In this document: piece by piece, positions 16,124 to 23,986 of the stretch | How positions within the stretch are numbered: position 1 is the stretch's first letter | How the letters are laid out: the number at the start of each line of letters is the position of its first letter | Assembly (NCBI GenBank): GCA_031296935.1 | Contig: JAVDPD010000036.1 | Location: 1-48,055, forward strand | Direction: 5' to 3' | Source: Cerasicoccus maritimus | GTDB taxonomy: Bacteria; Verrucomicrobiota; Verrucomicrobiia; Opitutales; Cerasicoccaceae | DNA: 48,055 nt | The notes under the pieces: generated by a model | The model's database searches: none | What the model saw: only the letters and a program-made list of their open reading frames with translations | What the model was told of the DNA's origin: nothing | Program-made: the position numbers and the translations under genes

Positions 16124-18087
16124 GAGGGATTAGGAGCAGATTTCTTGCGCAAGAGGGAACCAAGCAGCAAGCCTACGGACTCGCATCCAGCTGCAATGGG
16201 ATTCGGCGCCGGGTCGCGCACCAAAATTAATCCATCAGGCTGCTGAAGCGTATTGGCGTAGAGCTTCAGGCCCTTTTTCAAGCCGCCCAGCGGACAATCT
16301 TGATCCACGAGACAAAGCCAATGTCCGACCTGATCCAAGATCGGAAGGATAGCCGGATACGGATCACCGTGAAGTCGAAGCATCACTGGACCATTCATTA
16401 AATGCTCCTTCGCCCAGGCGCGCCAATCCTCCAGATTTCGCCAATGCTGTAATTGTCCTGGAGCGGTGCCGAGGTCTCCCTGCTGCTGGCTAAGATCGAG
16501 CACTTTTAACGGAGTTTCGTCAGCGTCGGCCATTTCAAACAGCGTTTTCCAAAATGGCAGTTCTGCGTTCGATCCCGCATGCGTGGTCACGATAACCAAG
16601 TAGCCATCCCTCTGGAGACGAATTAAATCTGTCAGCCAAAACGCATTGAGGTGTCCGCGCCAAGTATCTGGCTTCGTCGCCGGTAAATCCAGCACCGGCA
16701 AAGCCTTGGCGGCAATGGCATAAGCCAATGGAAATTTTGGGCTGGGGCGACGAAGCTCCAGCAACAAACTAAGGAAGACCCCGAGAAAAGCGCCGCCAGC
16801 AAAACCAGCGGCACCTAGGAGCATAGCCTTCTGTCGCTTAACCGCCATGTGTACATCACCAAGCGATGGCTTTTGAAAAATCTCCCAATAGCCCGGGGCA
16901 TTTTCCGCAAAGATCCTTGCCTCCTGCAAACGACTGTTGAGCAGCTCATATGCTTTGCGAAGTTGATCTCGCTGCTGGAGCAGCTCACTGTATCTCAAAA
17001 TCTGTCGCGGCAAATGCTGTAATTTCGCACGCTGCTCTTCCAGCAGTCGTTTGTATTCCGTAGTACGCTGCTCCAACTGAAGCCGCTGGTTGCGCGCTTG
17101 CACGATTTCCAAGTAGAGCTGATTGCCTAGCGGAGTGCCAGTGTAACGACGCAGATCATCTCCTGGCGTTTCCGCTTCTTCCTTCAGCTTCTCCTCCAGG
17201 TATTGAATCTCGTAGAGCTTTTCTTTCACCAGCGGATTAGAGTCAGTGTAACGCCCGCGCAACTTGGAAAGCTGCTCCTGTGAGGACTTCAGCTGGTCTG
17301 AAATTGGACTCAAGGCCTGCAACTCCTGCGTCAAAGATTTCAGTTGCTCGGTTTTGGCTGAGAGCAAAATTCGCGCGTCTTCCAACGACAGCTCCAGCCC
17401 TGCCAGTGCGCGCAAGGACGCCTCCAATTGCTTGTCTCCATCCAGGTAATCATTGTCTGTGGAAAAATTGAGCAGTCGCTGGTTCACGCTTTCGAGATCC
17501 TGCGCCAGTTCATTACTCTCCTCCTCCAGTAATTCGCGCATGGCCAAAGATTCTCTGCGCTGTAATCCAATCGTATAATGGAGAATTTCATCCGCCCACA
17601 GTTCGACAGTTTCAATTGCGGCTTCTCCACTCTCGGAACTATGCACCGTAATGTAGAAAAAATCCGTTCCTTCGAGCTGCTCAATCTCCACCATTCCCTT
17701 GAGTTCGTCTGGGTCGATACCCAGTGAAGTCGCAGTTTTGTAAATGGATTCGTTAGCCAATAAAGTGGAACGTAGGCTGCGGTCGTTCAGCTGGCGCGGG
17801 CGAAACGCATCACCCTGCTCTCCCGCTTTGATGACTGATGGCACCGGTTTTTTTATCAATTGGAGTGAAACTGAATATTCCTGCGCGTTCCAAATTGAGC
17901 CAATAAAAAAACCACCAACTGCGAGCACCAGCGCCAACCCAATTGGCCAATAGATGCGGGTGATCAGCGCGTAGACCCATCGCAGCGGATCAAAGCCCAG
18001 AGGGAACTGGAAACCAGCATCCACCGCGCCGGACTTCTCCGCACTAGGCCCAGCAACTGGCTTCTGATCCCTGGGGATTTCACTCAT
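16120..18087 (-). CDS. Wzz/GumC-type chain-length protein with a degenerate BY-kinase domain
   Basis: This 655-aa inner-membrane protein has a Wzz domain with a first membrane helix (about 45-70, IGLALVLAVGGFFIGSIW), a long periplasmic coiled coil (about 185-400) and a second helix (AMLLGAAGFAGGAFLGVFLSLLLEL). The cytoplasmic C-terminus (about 450-640) aligns in layout with bacterial tyrosine kinases (Wzc/CapB) but lacks a usable Walker A: where GxxKT is expected, the sequence reads THAGSNAELPFWKT. No C-terminal Tyr cluster is present. It should therefore act as a co-polymerase/export component without kinase activity. It starts 39 nt after the preceding glycosyltransferase gene and overlaps the following export gene by 4 nt. 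Confidence 0.88.
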   Translation of the reverse strand: MSEIPRDQKPVAGPSAEKSGAVDAGFQFPLGFDPLRWVYALITRIYWPIGLALVLAVGGFFIGSIWNAQEYSVSLQLIKKPVPSVIKAGEQGDAFRPRQLNDRSLRSTLLANESIYKTATSLGIDPDELKGMVEIEQLEGTDFFYITVHSSESGEAAIETVELWADEILHYTIGLQRRESLAMRELLEEESNELAQDLESVNQRLLNFSTDNDYLDGDKQLEASLRALAGLELSLEDARILLSAKTEQLKSLTQELQALSPISDQLKSSQEQLSKLRGRYTDSNPLVKEKLYEIQYLEEKLKEEAETPGDDLRRYTGTPLGNQLYLEIVQARNQRLQLEQRTTEYKRLLEEQRAKLQHLPRQILRYSELLQQRDQLRKAYELLNSRLQEARIFAENAPGYWEIFQKPSLGDVHMAVKRQKAMLLGAAGFAGGAFLGVFLSLLLELRRPSPKFPLAYAIAAKALPVLDLPATKPDTWRGHLNAFWLTDLIRLQRDGYLVIVTTHAGSNAELPFWKTLFEMADADETPLKVLDLSQQQGDLGTAPGQLQHWRNLEDWRAWAKEHLMNGPVMLRLHGDPYPAILPILDQVGHWLCLVDQDCPLGGLKKGLKLYANTLQQPDGLILVRDPAPNPIAAGCESVGLLLGSLLRKKSAPNPS

Positions 18088-18126
18088 ATCAGATCAATTA
18101 AGGTGTATTCCTATCGCTGTATTCGT

Positions 18127-19266
18127 TCAAGGCAATTCTTGCAGCAAGGCTTCCACAAATCGATCCTCAAATTGTTGAAGTGTATGGTTTTCCAAAACGG
18201 TTTGACGCTGTCGGGCCACCTGATCTTCAGGCTGGTTAATGGCCGCCTGCAACGCGCGAACAAGGCCGGATTCATCGCCTTGAGCAAAGCGCCAGGGAGT
18301 CGGCAAAAAATCATGCATACCGTCGTTGTCCGATCCCACAATTGGGATGCCACACGCGGCGGCTTCTAACATCACCAACGGGAAACCTTCAAAGCGAGAG
18401 GGAATGATCAAGCAATCCAAGGTCGGATACAGCATCTCGGGCCGTTGCTCCCAGGCACGCAAGCTAATGCGATCCCTTAATCCAACTTCTGCAATGATGT
18501 CCTTCAGCCGCTCGTAGTCCGGGCCATCACCCACCACCAATAAATGCGCCTGCGCCAACTCCTCTGACCAGCGACTCATGGCGCGAATCAAAAAATCCTG
18601 CTGCTTTTGGTTAAACTCCACCCGTCCACATACGCCAAACAGTAGCCCTTCCGGCAAGCCTTGCTCCCTTCTCAACGCGGTGCCATCGCGCGGAACAAAG
18701 CGCATGGTGTCGATGCCGTTTTCGACGATGTGAATGGGAGCTGTGGCGCCTCGCATGCGTAGCATATCTGCAATGCATTGGCTAATCGTCATCCAACAAT
18801 CTGGTGTGCGAAACAAGTATCCGGTGGTCCGGTCGCGTAAGGCTCCCAGCTTCGCGCCCATCTGCTGCATCGTGTGTGCAACCGGTATGTAGCTCATCAC
18901 GCGGCACCCAGCCTTGCGCGCCGCCAACAAAGCTAATGAGCTATCTTCAATCTCACCTTGAAGGCACACTACTAAGTCGGGCTTCAAGGCGTTGAACAAG
19001 CGAACCAAATCATCAAGCGATTTGCCGCTCACATGATTGCGAAGCGCCTGGAATTTCTTTGTGACTGTCGGAGAATGATGCACCGTCAGCTTTCCGCCTT
19101 CCTGCTGAATGACATCCGTGTGCGCCAGAAGGCGTTCGTTTTGGGGATTGAGCACAAACGTTGTTCGAAACTTCGAGCAGCGATTAGCCGCAGCGACTCC
19201 GCGCATGGCCATAAACTGATGGCCGCCAAAGTCTGGATTGTCGTCGTAAAACAAGACGTGTTTCAT
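18127..19266 (-). CDS. Family 4 glycosyltransferase
   Basis: This 379-aa cytoplasmic GT-B transferase has an N-terminal acceptor domain beginning KHVLFYDDNPDFGGHQ with a Gly-rich turn, and a C-terminal donor domain with FGVCGRVEFNQKQQDFLIRA and the GT4 signature PSRFEGFPLVMLEAAACGIPIVGSD (E-x7-E). GT4 enzymes use nucleotide-activated sugars with retention of configuration; the sugar here is unknown. It overlaps the upstream glycosyltransferase gene by 4 nt, so both probably act consecutively on the same lipid-linked repeat unit. Confidence 0.92.
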   Translation of the reverse strand: MKHVLFYDDNPDFGGHQFMAMRGVAAANRCSKFRTTFVLNPQNERLLAHTDVIQQEGGKLTVHHSPTVTKKFQALRNHVSGKSLDDLVRLFNALKPDLVVCLQGEIEDSSLALLAARKAGCRVMSYIPVAHTMQQMGAKLGALRDRTTGYLFRTPDCWMTISQCIADMLRMRGATAPIHIVENGIDTMRFVPRDGTALRREQGLPEGLLFGVCGRVEFNQKQQDFLIRAMSRWSEELAQAHLLVVGDGPDYERLKDIIAEVGLRDRISLRAWEQRPEMLYPTLDCLIIPSRFEGFPLVMLEAAACGIPIVGSDNDGMHDFLPTPWRFAQGDESGLVRALQAAINQPEDQVARQRQTVLENHTLQQFEDRFVEALLQELP

Positions 19267-20588
19267 GCTTCACCCTCCGGTTTAAACGCGAAATTAAACT
19301 CAGGCCGCGGTCCACGCTTGAGCACCCAGTCATACACTTGGCGAATCTGCTGCGCTTTCGCAGGCCAAGTGAAATTCGCACGCGCAAATTTGAATGCGCG
19401 TTCGCCGGCCGCTTGGACACTCGCAGGATCATTGGCTAATTTTTCCAACTGCTGCGCGAAGCCCGCGCGTAGAGTATCCATGGAGTCAAAAGGCACACGC
19501 CAACCACAATCATCGGGCAGCAGTTCAGTTGGCCCAGCGTAATCTGCAATGACCGGCGCCAGCCCAAGCGCCATCGCTTCAAGCACCACGCCACCGCCAA
19601 ACTCACGCACACTAGGAAAGGCAAAGACATCGGACTGCCGAAGCCGTGCATGCAATTGCTCATGTGCAATCCATCCAGGCAGTTGGACGACTTCCTCCAC
19701 ATGATGCTCAGCAACCATTGCCCGCAAGCGTCCCATCTCGGCGCCATCTCCGATGATGTCCAACTGCGCGCAGCCAGACTTCAACAACGGCAACGCCGCC
19801 TCAAGCAAAGTCACCGCCCCTTTGTAAGGCACCAGACGCCCAACAAATGCGAGCCGCAGTTTCTTGCTCGGATCACGCTGCACAGAGTCCAATGGGAAGC
19901 GATCCGGGTCGATCGCATTTTCCGGCAAATAGATTGCTTTTGCGTGTCGCTCGCTGGTGCTTACCACCTCTCGGTAGGTGTGCCCCGAAGCCAGAAGCAA
20001 AGCGGATGCTCGATCCCGCGTTCCTTGCAATCCAGGTGTATATTTATAGAGCCCACGCACATAGCTGAGCCATTCTTTTTCCTGCCGACGAATCGCATCA
20101 AACCCCGCCGGCCAAGGAACTCCACCATTCATTGGGCCAATCACCAATGGCACGCCGATGGCCTTCAGCCGCTTAGCTATGGGACTCGCAGTTGTCGGGC
20201 TCAGCGGAGTCACGCGATGCACAAGATCGAACTCACCGCCCTTGAGCCGAGGCTCTAACTGACGCCACAACTTTCGCTCAAACACCGGATAAGCGACATT
20301 ATAAAAAGCGGAATAAATGGTCCAACCGAGCGACTCGCCGCCGCGCAGAAACTTTGCGACTTTAAACGCCATGCCCTGCATACGGCGGTTGTCTACCGGT
20401 AAGAGTCGCTCGGGTGGAAAACCTGCTTCTAAAATGGAATCCTTGTTGCGCAGCTCAGTCGCCAATTCCAAATCCACCACGTCCAGCAACGCGTGCGTCA
20501 GTGAATAGCCGATCAACGCAACACTGGTCAGCCGCGGATTGGCGGCTTCCGCAATGACAAGCACGCGGGGCTGTTTTAATTCAGGCAT
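19263..20588 (-). CDS. Family 4 glycosyltransferase
   Basis: This 441-aa GT-B enzyme has an N-terminal half (VLVIAEAANPRLTSVALIGYSL) and a donor-binding half with LRLAFVGRLVPYKGAVTLLEAA and PSVREFGGGVVLEAMALGLAPVIADY (E-x7-E motif). The central FDLVHRVTPLSPTTASPIAKRL is typical of GT4 enzymes of exopolysaccharide clusters. It follows the polymerase gene by 29 nt and overlaps the next glycosyltransferase by 4 nt. Donor and acceptor are unknown. Confidence 0.92.
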   Translation of the reverse strand: MPELKQPRVLVIAEAANPRLTSVALIGYSLTHALLDVVDLELATELRNKDSILEAGFPPERLLPVDNRRMQGMAFKVAKFLRGGESLGWTIYSAFYNVAYPVFERKLWRQLEPRLKGGEFDLVHRVTPLSPTTASPIAKRLKAIGVPLVIGPMNGGVPWPAGFDAIRRQEKEWLSYVRGLYKYTPGLQGTRDRASALLLASGHTYREVVSTSERHAKAIYLPENAIDPDRFPLDSVQRDPSKKLRLAFVGRLVPYKGAVTLLEAALPLLKSGCAQLDIIGDGAEMGRLRAMVAEHHVEEVVQLPGWIAHEQLHARLRQSDVFAFPSVREFGGGVVLEAMALGLAPVIADYAGPTELLPDDCGWRVPFDSMDTLRAGFAQQLEKLANDPASVQAAGERAFKFARANFTWPAKAQQIRQVYDWVLKRGPRPEFNFAFKPEGEA

Positions 20589-20617
20589 TCGTTTTTCCTA
20601 TCCAAACAAAATAATTT

Positions 20618-22126
20618 TCATGGAGCGTTTTTTCGAGAAAAATCCGCGTCCTCGTGAGGCAAATTCAAGAAGCGCGGACGTCGCCTTTGGGGGGCATGTG
20701 GTTGCTGACCGCCGACGGATACACTCGGCTCAGCCCGGCGTTTTCCATCCCAGGTCGCTGGCTGATAGCCCTGTCGACGCCATAGCTCAATGCGCATAAG
20801 AATGCCGACCATCAGCATCCAGGTCGTCAGGTTCTTGGTCTGCGTTAGCACGCGTTCGAGATTACTGTGTAAATAGGTAATCGCAAATGCGGCGCCTATT
20901 CCCAGACATAGAAAGCCCAACATCGACTTGCGGTAGTGCCACACCCCGCGCACACACCAATAGATCGTCGTCAATTCAAATAATATAAATGCGCCAATAG
21001 CCAAGTATCCGGTCTCCGCTAAGATCAGCCAGTAGTGGCTTTCCGTCAATGGATTGGCGTAGTAATGCTCAGCCACAATGGTATGCCCGCGATTGGCGTT
21101 CCAAGCTTCCAGGAGTTTGCTGTATTTTTCGCCTTGGGGACGACTGTTGGCCACGCCAAAGCTATTCCAACCAATCCCCACAAACGAATCTTCGAGCATG
21201 GCTTTGGACTGTTGATTCAAAATCCAACGCAGGTCATTTTCCGGCCCCGTATCTTCCGACGATTCAAAGCGATTGACCAGGGTATCCATTGCCAGCAACA
21301 ACACGATCCCCCCTGCCGATCCCATTAGCAAAAGCACGCCCATTCGCTTTGGCGTAATGCCCCGTAAGAAGCTCGCGCCAAGCAAGCAAATGGAGCCCAT
21401 CCCGATCGCCGCCAAAGACGCACGCGACACTGAAAAAACAATGCTTAACCCAGCCGCGCCAAAGCCAATAAAAAGCCACAACGAACTGCGAAACTTGATA
21501 TCTTTCGCCAGCGAAACCGCCAGCAACGGCAAGGACACGAAGTAACACCACATCGCCATTGGGTTCTGATGTTCGAACCATGCTGGAATCTGGTAGCGCC
21601 CCTCCAAATAGCGCATTTTGATACAAACAAGCACATTAATCACCAAAGCGCCCGCAAAAGCATACAGCATCCATAACACATCTTCCTCATCCTCCAGCGT
21701 GAGGCAAACTCCCATCGCAATGAGGATTACCATTGCAAACTTAAAGGCCGCCATCAGTCCGTAAAGCGGCTCGAAGGCCGTCAGTAAAGATAAACAACCC
21801 GCTGCAATGTAGAGCAGGTAAACCAATACGCCGGGTAACCGAAAAACCGGTTTTTTCCCTCTGGCAACCGCTGCAATGATCAAGCCCATTCCGACCATCC
21901 ACAGCATATTAAACTCGAAGCCTTTCGTGTGCCCGCGATACCAGTCAATCGAGTAAAGCATGAGGGTAAAATTGCCCGGTGGGCGCACCATTAACAACGC
22001 CATGACCATCAAAATCAGTCGACGCCACCACTTCCCTTGATTCGCCAGATAGGCAACTACAAGTGGAATAAAACTCATCCCAGCGAGGATAACCGCCACT
22101 TTAATCAGCAGCTTGACTACCTCCAT
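20618..22126 (-). CDS. O-antigen polymerase/ligase-like membrane protein (Wzy type)
   Basis: A 502-aa integral membrane protein with about 11-12 hydrophobic segments and a large periplasmic loop (about 275-350) rich in polar residues, the usual layout of Wzy polymerases and WaaL ligases. The family-typical run GLSIVFSVSRASLAAIGMGS precedes the loop, and WNSFGVANSR plus HYWLILAETGYLAIGAFILFE follow. It probably polymerises the flipped repeat units in the periplasm. Its start overlaps the EpsI-like gene by 10 nt, a common neighbour in exosortase loci. The C-terminus is a soluble Arg/Pro-rich tail. Confidence 0.85.
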   Translation of the reverse strand: MEVVKLLIKVAVILAGMSFIPLVVAYLANQGKWWRRLILMVMALLMVRPPGNFTLMLYSIDWYRGHTKGFEFNMLWMVGMGLIIAAVARGKKPVFRLPGVLVYLLYIAAGCLSLLTAFEPLYGLMAAFKFAMVILIAMGVCLTLEDEEDVLWMLYAFAGALVINVLVCIKMRYLEGRYQIPAWFEHQNPMAMWCYFVSLPLLAVSLAKDIKFRSSLWLFIGFGAAGLSIVFSVSRASLAAIGMGSICLLGASFLRGITPKRMGVLLLMGSAGGIVLLLAMDTLVNRFESSEDTGPENDLRWILNQQSKAMLEDSFVGIGWNSFGVANSRPQGEKYSKLLEAWNANRGHTIVAEHYYANPLTESHYWLILAETGYLAIGAFILFELTTIYWCVRGVWHYRKSMLGFLCLGIGAAFAITYLHSNLERVLTQTKNLTTWMLMVGILMRIELWRRQGYQPATWDGKRRAEPSVSVGGQQPHAPQRRRPRFLNLPHEDADFSRKNAP

Positions 22127-22710
22127 GGATCCAGCCCCTCGAAAACTTTGCGCGTCCGCTCATCACTAAGCGGTTGGTCAGCTAGTGATTGCACGACAAT
22201 CAGTATTGGTTCATCTCCTCCCGCACCGAATGACAGACGACGCCAAGTGGCCTTCGTCCAATACTTCATGGGCGATACAAACCAACCATCGGGCGTGCTA
22301 AACCAATACAGTGCGTAGCGCTGTTCGCCATCCCGCTCCAAAGTCAGCGCCTGCATGTCGCCGTTTGTGCTGGGCAGGGTCTGCTCACTCACAATACGCC
22401 ACCCCGCGCCTACGAAGCAGTAGCGAGGATCATGAACTGCATGCCGGTTACGCGTGCCGTCAATTGCTGAAAATAAAAATGGCGCTCCACCTCGGGGCAA
22501 CACGATCTTTTTAATCGCAGAGGCCTCCCCGAGTAACTCACGTTCCTGGTCCGTCAAGGGCGTTTCCTGTGACTTAAAAAGCGGACCGTTGGAAGGGATA
22601 CTGAGCAATTGCTGGACAGCATCCCGCTGCGGCGCAAACTCGACAATAAGCGTCATCAAGAGCGTCAGCCCACAGACAGCCCAAAGCAGCCTGGCTTGCC
22701 ACGGCTTCAA
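22117..22710 (-). CDS. Exosortase-associated EpsI-like protein
   Basis: This protein is 197 aa when started at TTG 22710. That start is chosen because AGGAG lies seven bases upstream and TTGA overlaps the stop of the preceding gene, a pattern shared by this operon. The open frame extends much further upstream (to 23091), but that part is the shadow of the membrane-protein gene. An N-terminal membrane segment (ARLLWAVCGLTLLMTLIVEF) is followed by a periplasmic domain with the EpsI hallmarks HDPRYCFVGAGWRI and RYALYWFSTPDGWFVSPMKYW. EpsI proteins accompany exosortases; their function is unknown. Confidence 0.8.
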   Translation of the reverse strand: MKPWQARLLWAVCGLTLLMTLIVEFAPQRDAVQQLLSIPSNGPLFKSQETPLTDQERELLGEASAIKKIVLPRGGAPFLFSAIDGTRNRHAVHDPRYCFVGAGWRIVSEQTLPSTNGDMQALTLERDGEQRYALYWFSTPDGWFVSPMKYWTKATWRRLSFGAGGDEPILIVVQSLADQPLSDERTRKVFEGLDPWR

Positions 22711-23186
22711 GCGCGAACTCCTTTCCACCACGGCAAAGACAAGCCCATACAGGCAATTAACACGACACAGCGTAGCGGCCAGCCGTTGCCCGGAATATCC
22801 TTGGCCAGCCATCCCATGGCGGGCAACCAAGCCAGCATACCCGCAAGCCAAATCCATTTCACAAAATTCGCCGGAGCCTGTCCACCAATCGCCAGCCCCA
22901 AGGCAAAGTGCCGCGCGATATTTAACGAGCCAACCACCCCGACTAAACACGCGACTAACGCGAATGCCAGCAATAGAAAATCCGGACGCCACGCCCCCAG
23001 TCGCAAAAATTTTACCACTACGTAGAGCAAAGGTAGCAGCCACAACAGAAACAACACCCCTGCCCCGCGCGCATAGACATCGGCCACCCAAATTGCAGGA
23101 AGATTAGAAGCCATCCATAAACAAAGCGCCAATACTGCCAGACTCGGCCCCCATTGATTCACCATATTCGCTTCGGGCTTCTTCAT
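22707..23186 (-). CDS. Small polytopic membrane protein of the exosortase locus
   Basis: This 159-aa protein has about five hydrophobic segments (for example SLAVLALCLWMASNLPAIWVA, VLFLLWLLPLLYVVVKFL, FLLLAFALVACLVGVVGSLN, LRCVVLIACMGLSLPWW). I do not recognise its family. It overlaps exosortase by 4 nt upstream and EpsI-like by 4 nt downstream, so it is embedded in the exosortase core. It might be an accessory to the transpeptidase or to the polymerase. The Asn-rich turn GSLNIARH and the conserved-looking Trp/Pro pairs could be tested by comparison with other loci. Confidence 0.75.
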   Translation of the reverse strand: MKKPEANMVNQWGPSLAVLALCLWMASNLPAIWVADVYARGAGVLFLLWLLPLLYVVVKFLRLGAWRPDFLLLAFALVACLVGVVGSLNIARHFALGLAIGGQAPANFVKWIWLAGMLAWLPAMGWLAKDIPGNGWPLRCVVLIACMGLSLPWWKGVRA

Positions 23187-23986
23187 GCCAAAGGCCTTTC
23201 ATTGACCAGTGGCTGAATCAAACGCGCCAAGCCAACACAGGTAGCAAACATAATTCCCAGCACCAGGAGCGCTCCCCACGTGTGGAAAAAACCACTGGCA
23301 AACTGGCTGCCCCAAGTTAGTGCGACAGCAGTTATTACACAGATGCGAATCGTATTGGCCAGCCATGCCAGCGGAAATAGTAACACGATAAACAGCCAAA
23401 AGCGTACTTGCCCGCCCAGAAAGACCAAGCCAACCGCGGCGCCAGTCAATAAAAGAACCGGCAGTAAATTCATCCCGGCGCAAGCTGGCTCGATTGCCAC
23501 GGGTAGCCCTTGCACATCCAGTAAGGTGCCTTCTCGCCTAATGGAAAACCCAAGCCCGGTAAAAAGAGACTCCGCAGCCCACGCCCCACTAAGGCGAAAG
23601 TGCCACCCCAGCGACGAGAGATCCGTTGCTATCCACGGAAATGAAAAAAAAGAAAGCATCGACCACGCTTTCAAATCCATAGGTCCTTCCCAACTCGTCT
23701 GCACCCATAGAAAAAGGAGCAACGTCCAACCAGACGCTGCTAGCAATAGTATCTCACTTAGCAGGCCTAAGGCAAAGAGCAGCACTCCACACACGACCAA
23801 CACCGATGCAGGAGCTTTAGCATCCAAGCGAAGACGCCAAGGACGGCCCAACCAAAACGCCAGCAGTAGACCAATCAATAACGGCCAGCTGTTATCCACT
23901 GCTAAACGCTGCACCATGGGCCGACTCCAGATAACTAGCCAGAGACCAACTAATGCAGCGCCAGTAAAAATAACCTGAGCCTTCAT
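23183..23986 (-). CDS. Exosortase/archaeosortase family transpeptidase
   Basis: This 267-aa inner-membrane protein has about 8 hydrophobic segments. The family's catalytic triad is visible: Cys169 in IEPACAGMN, Arg214 in ANTIRI and His235 in FFHTWGA. Exosortases recognise C-terminal PEP-CTERM-type signals, cleave them and are thought to attach the protein to the cell surface or an exopolysaccharide anchor. A PEP-CTERM protein is encoded in the same operon at 25959-26810. Here the EpsI part is a separate gene rather than a fused domain. It overlaps the TPR gene by 4 nt upstream and the small membrane-protein gene by 4 nt downstream. I do not assign an Xrt subtype. Confidence 0.93.
   Translation of the reverse strand: MKAQVIFTGAALVGLWLVIWSRPMVQRLAVDNSWPLLIGLLLAFWLGRPWRLRLDAKAPASVLVVCGVLLFALGLLSEILLLAASGWTLLLFLWVQTSWEGPMDLKAWSMLSFFSFPWIATDLSSLGWHFRLSGAWAAESLFTGLGFSIRREGTLLDVQGLPVAIEPACAGMNLLPVLLLTGAAVGLVFLGGQVRFWLFIVLLFPLAWLANTIRICVITAVALTWGSQFASGFFHTWGALLVLGIMFATCVGLARLIQPLVNERPLA

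Noticed and set aside
22711..23091. Upstream extension of the EpsI-like frame to give a 324-aa protein
   Set aside because: The extension is out of frame with, and fully covers, the small membrane-protein gene; a Shine-Dalgarno and TTGA overlap mark the start at 22710.
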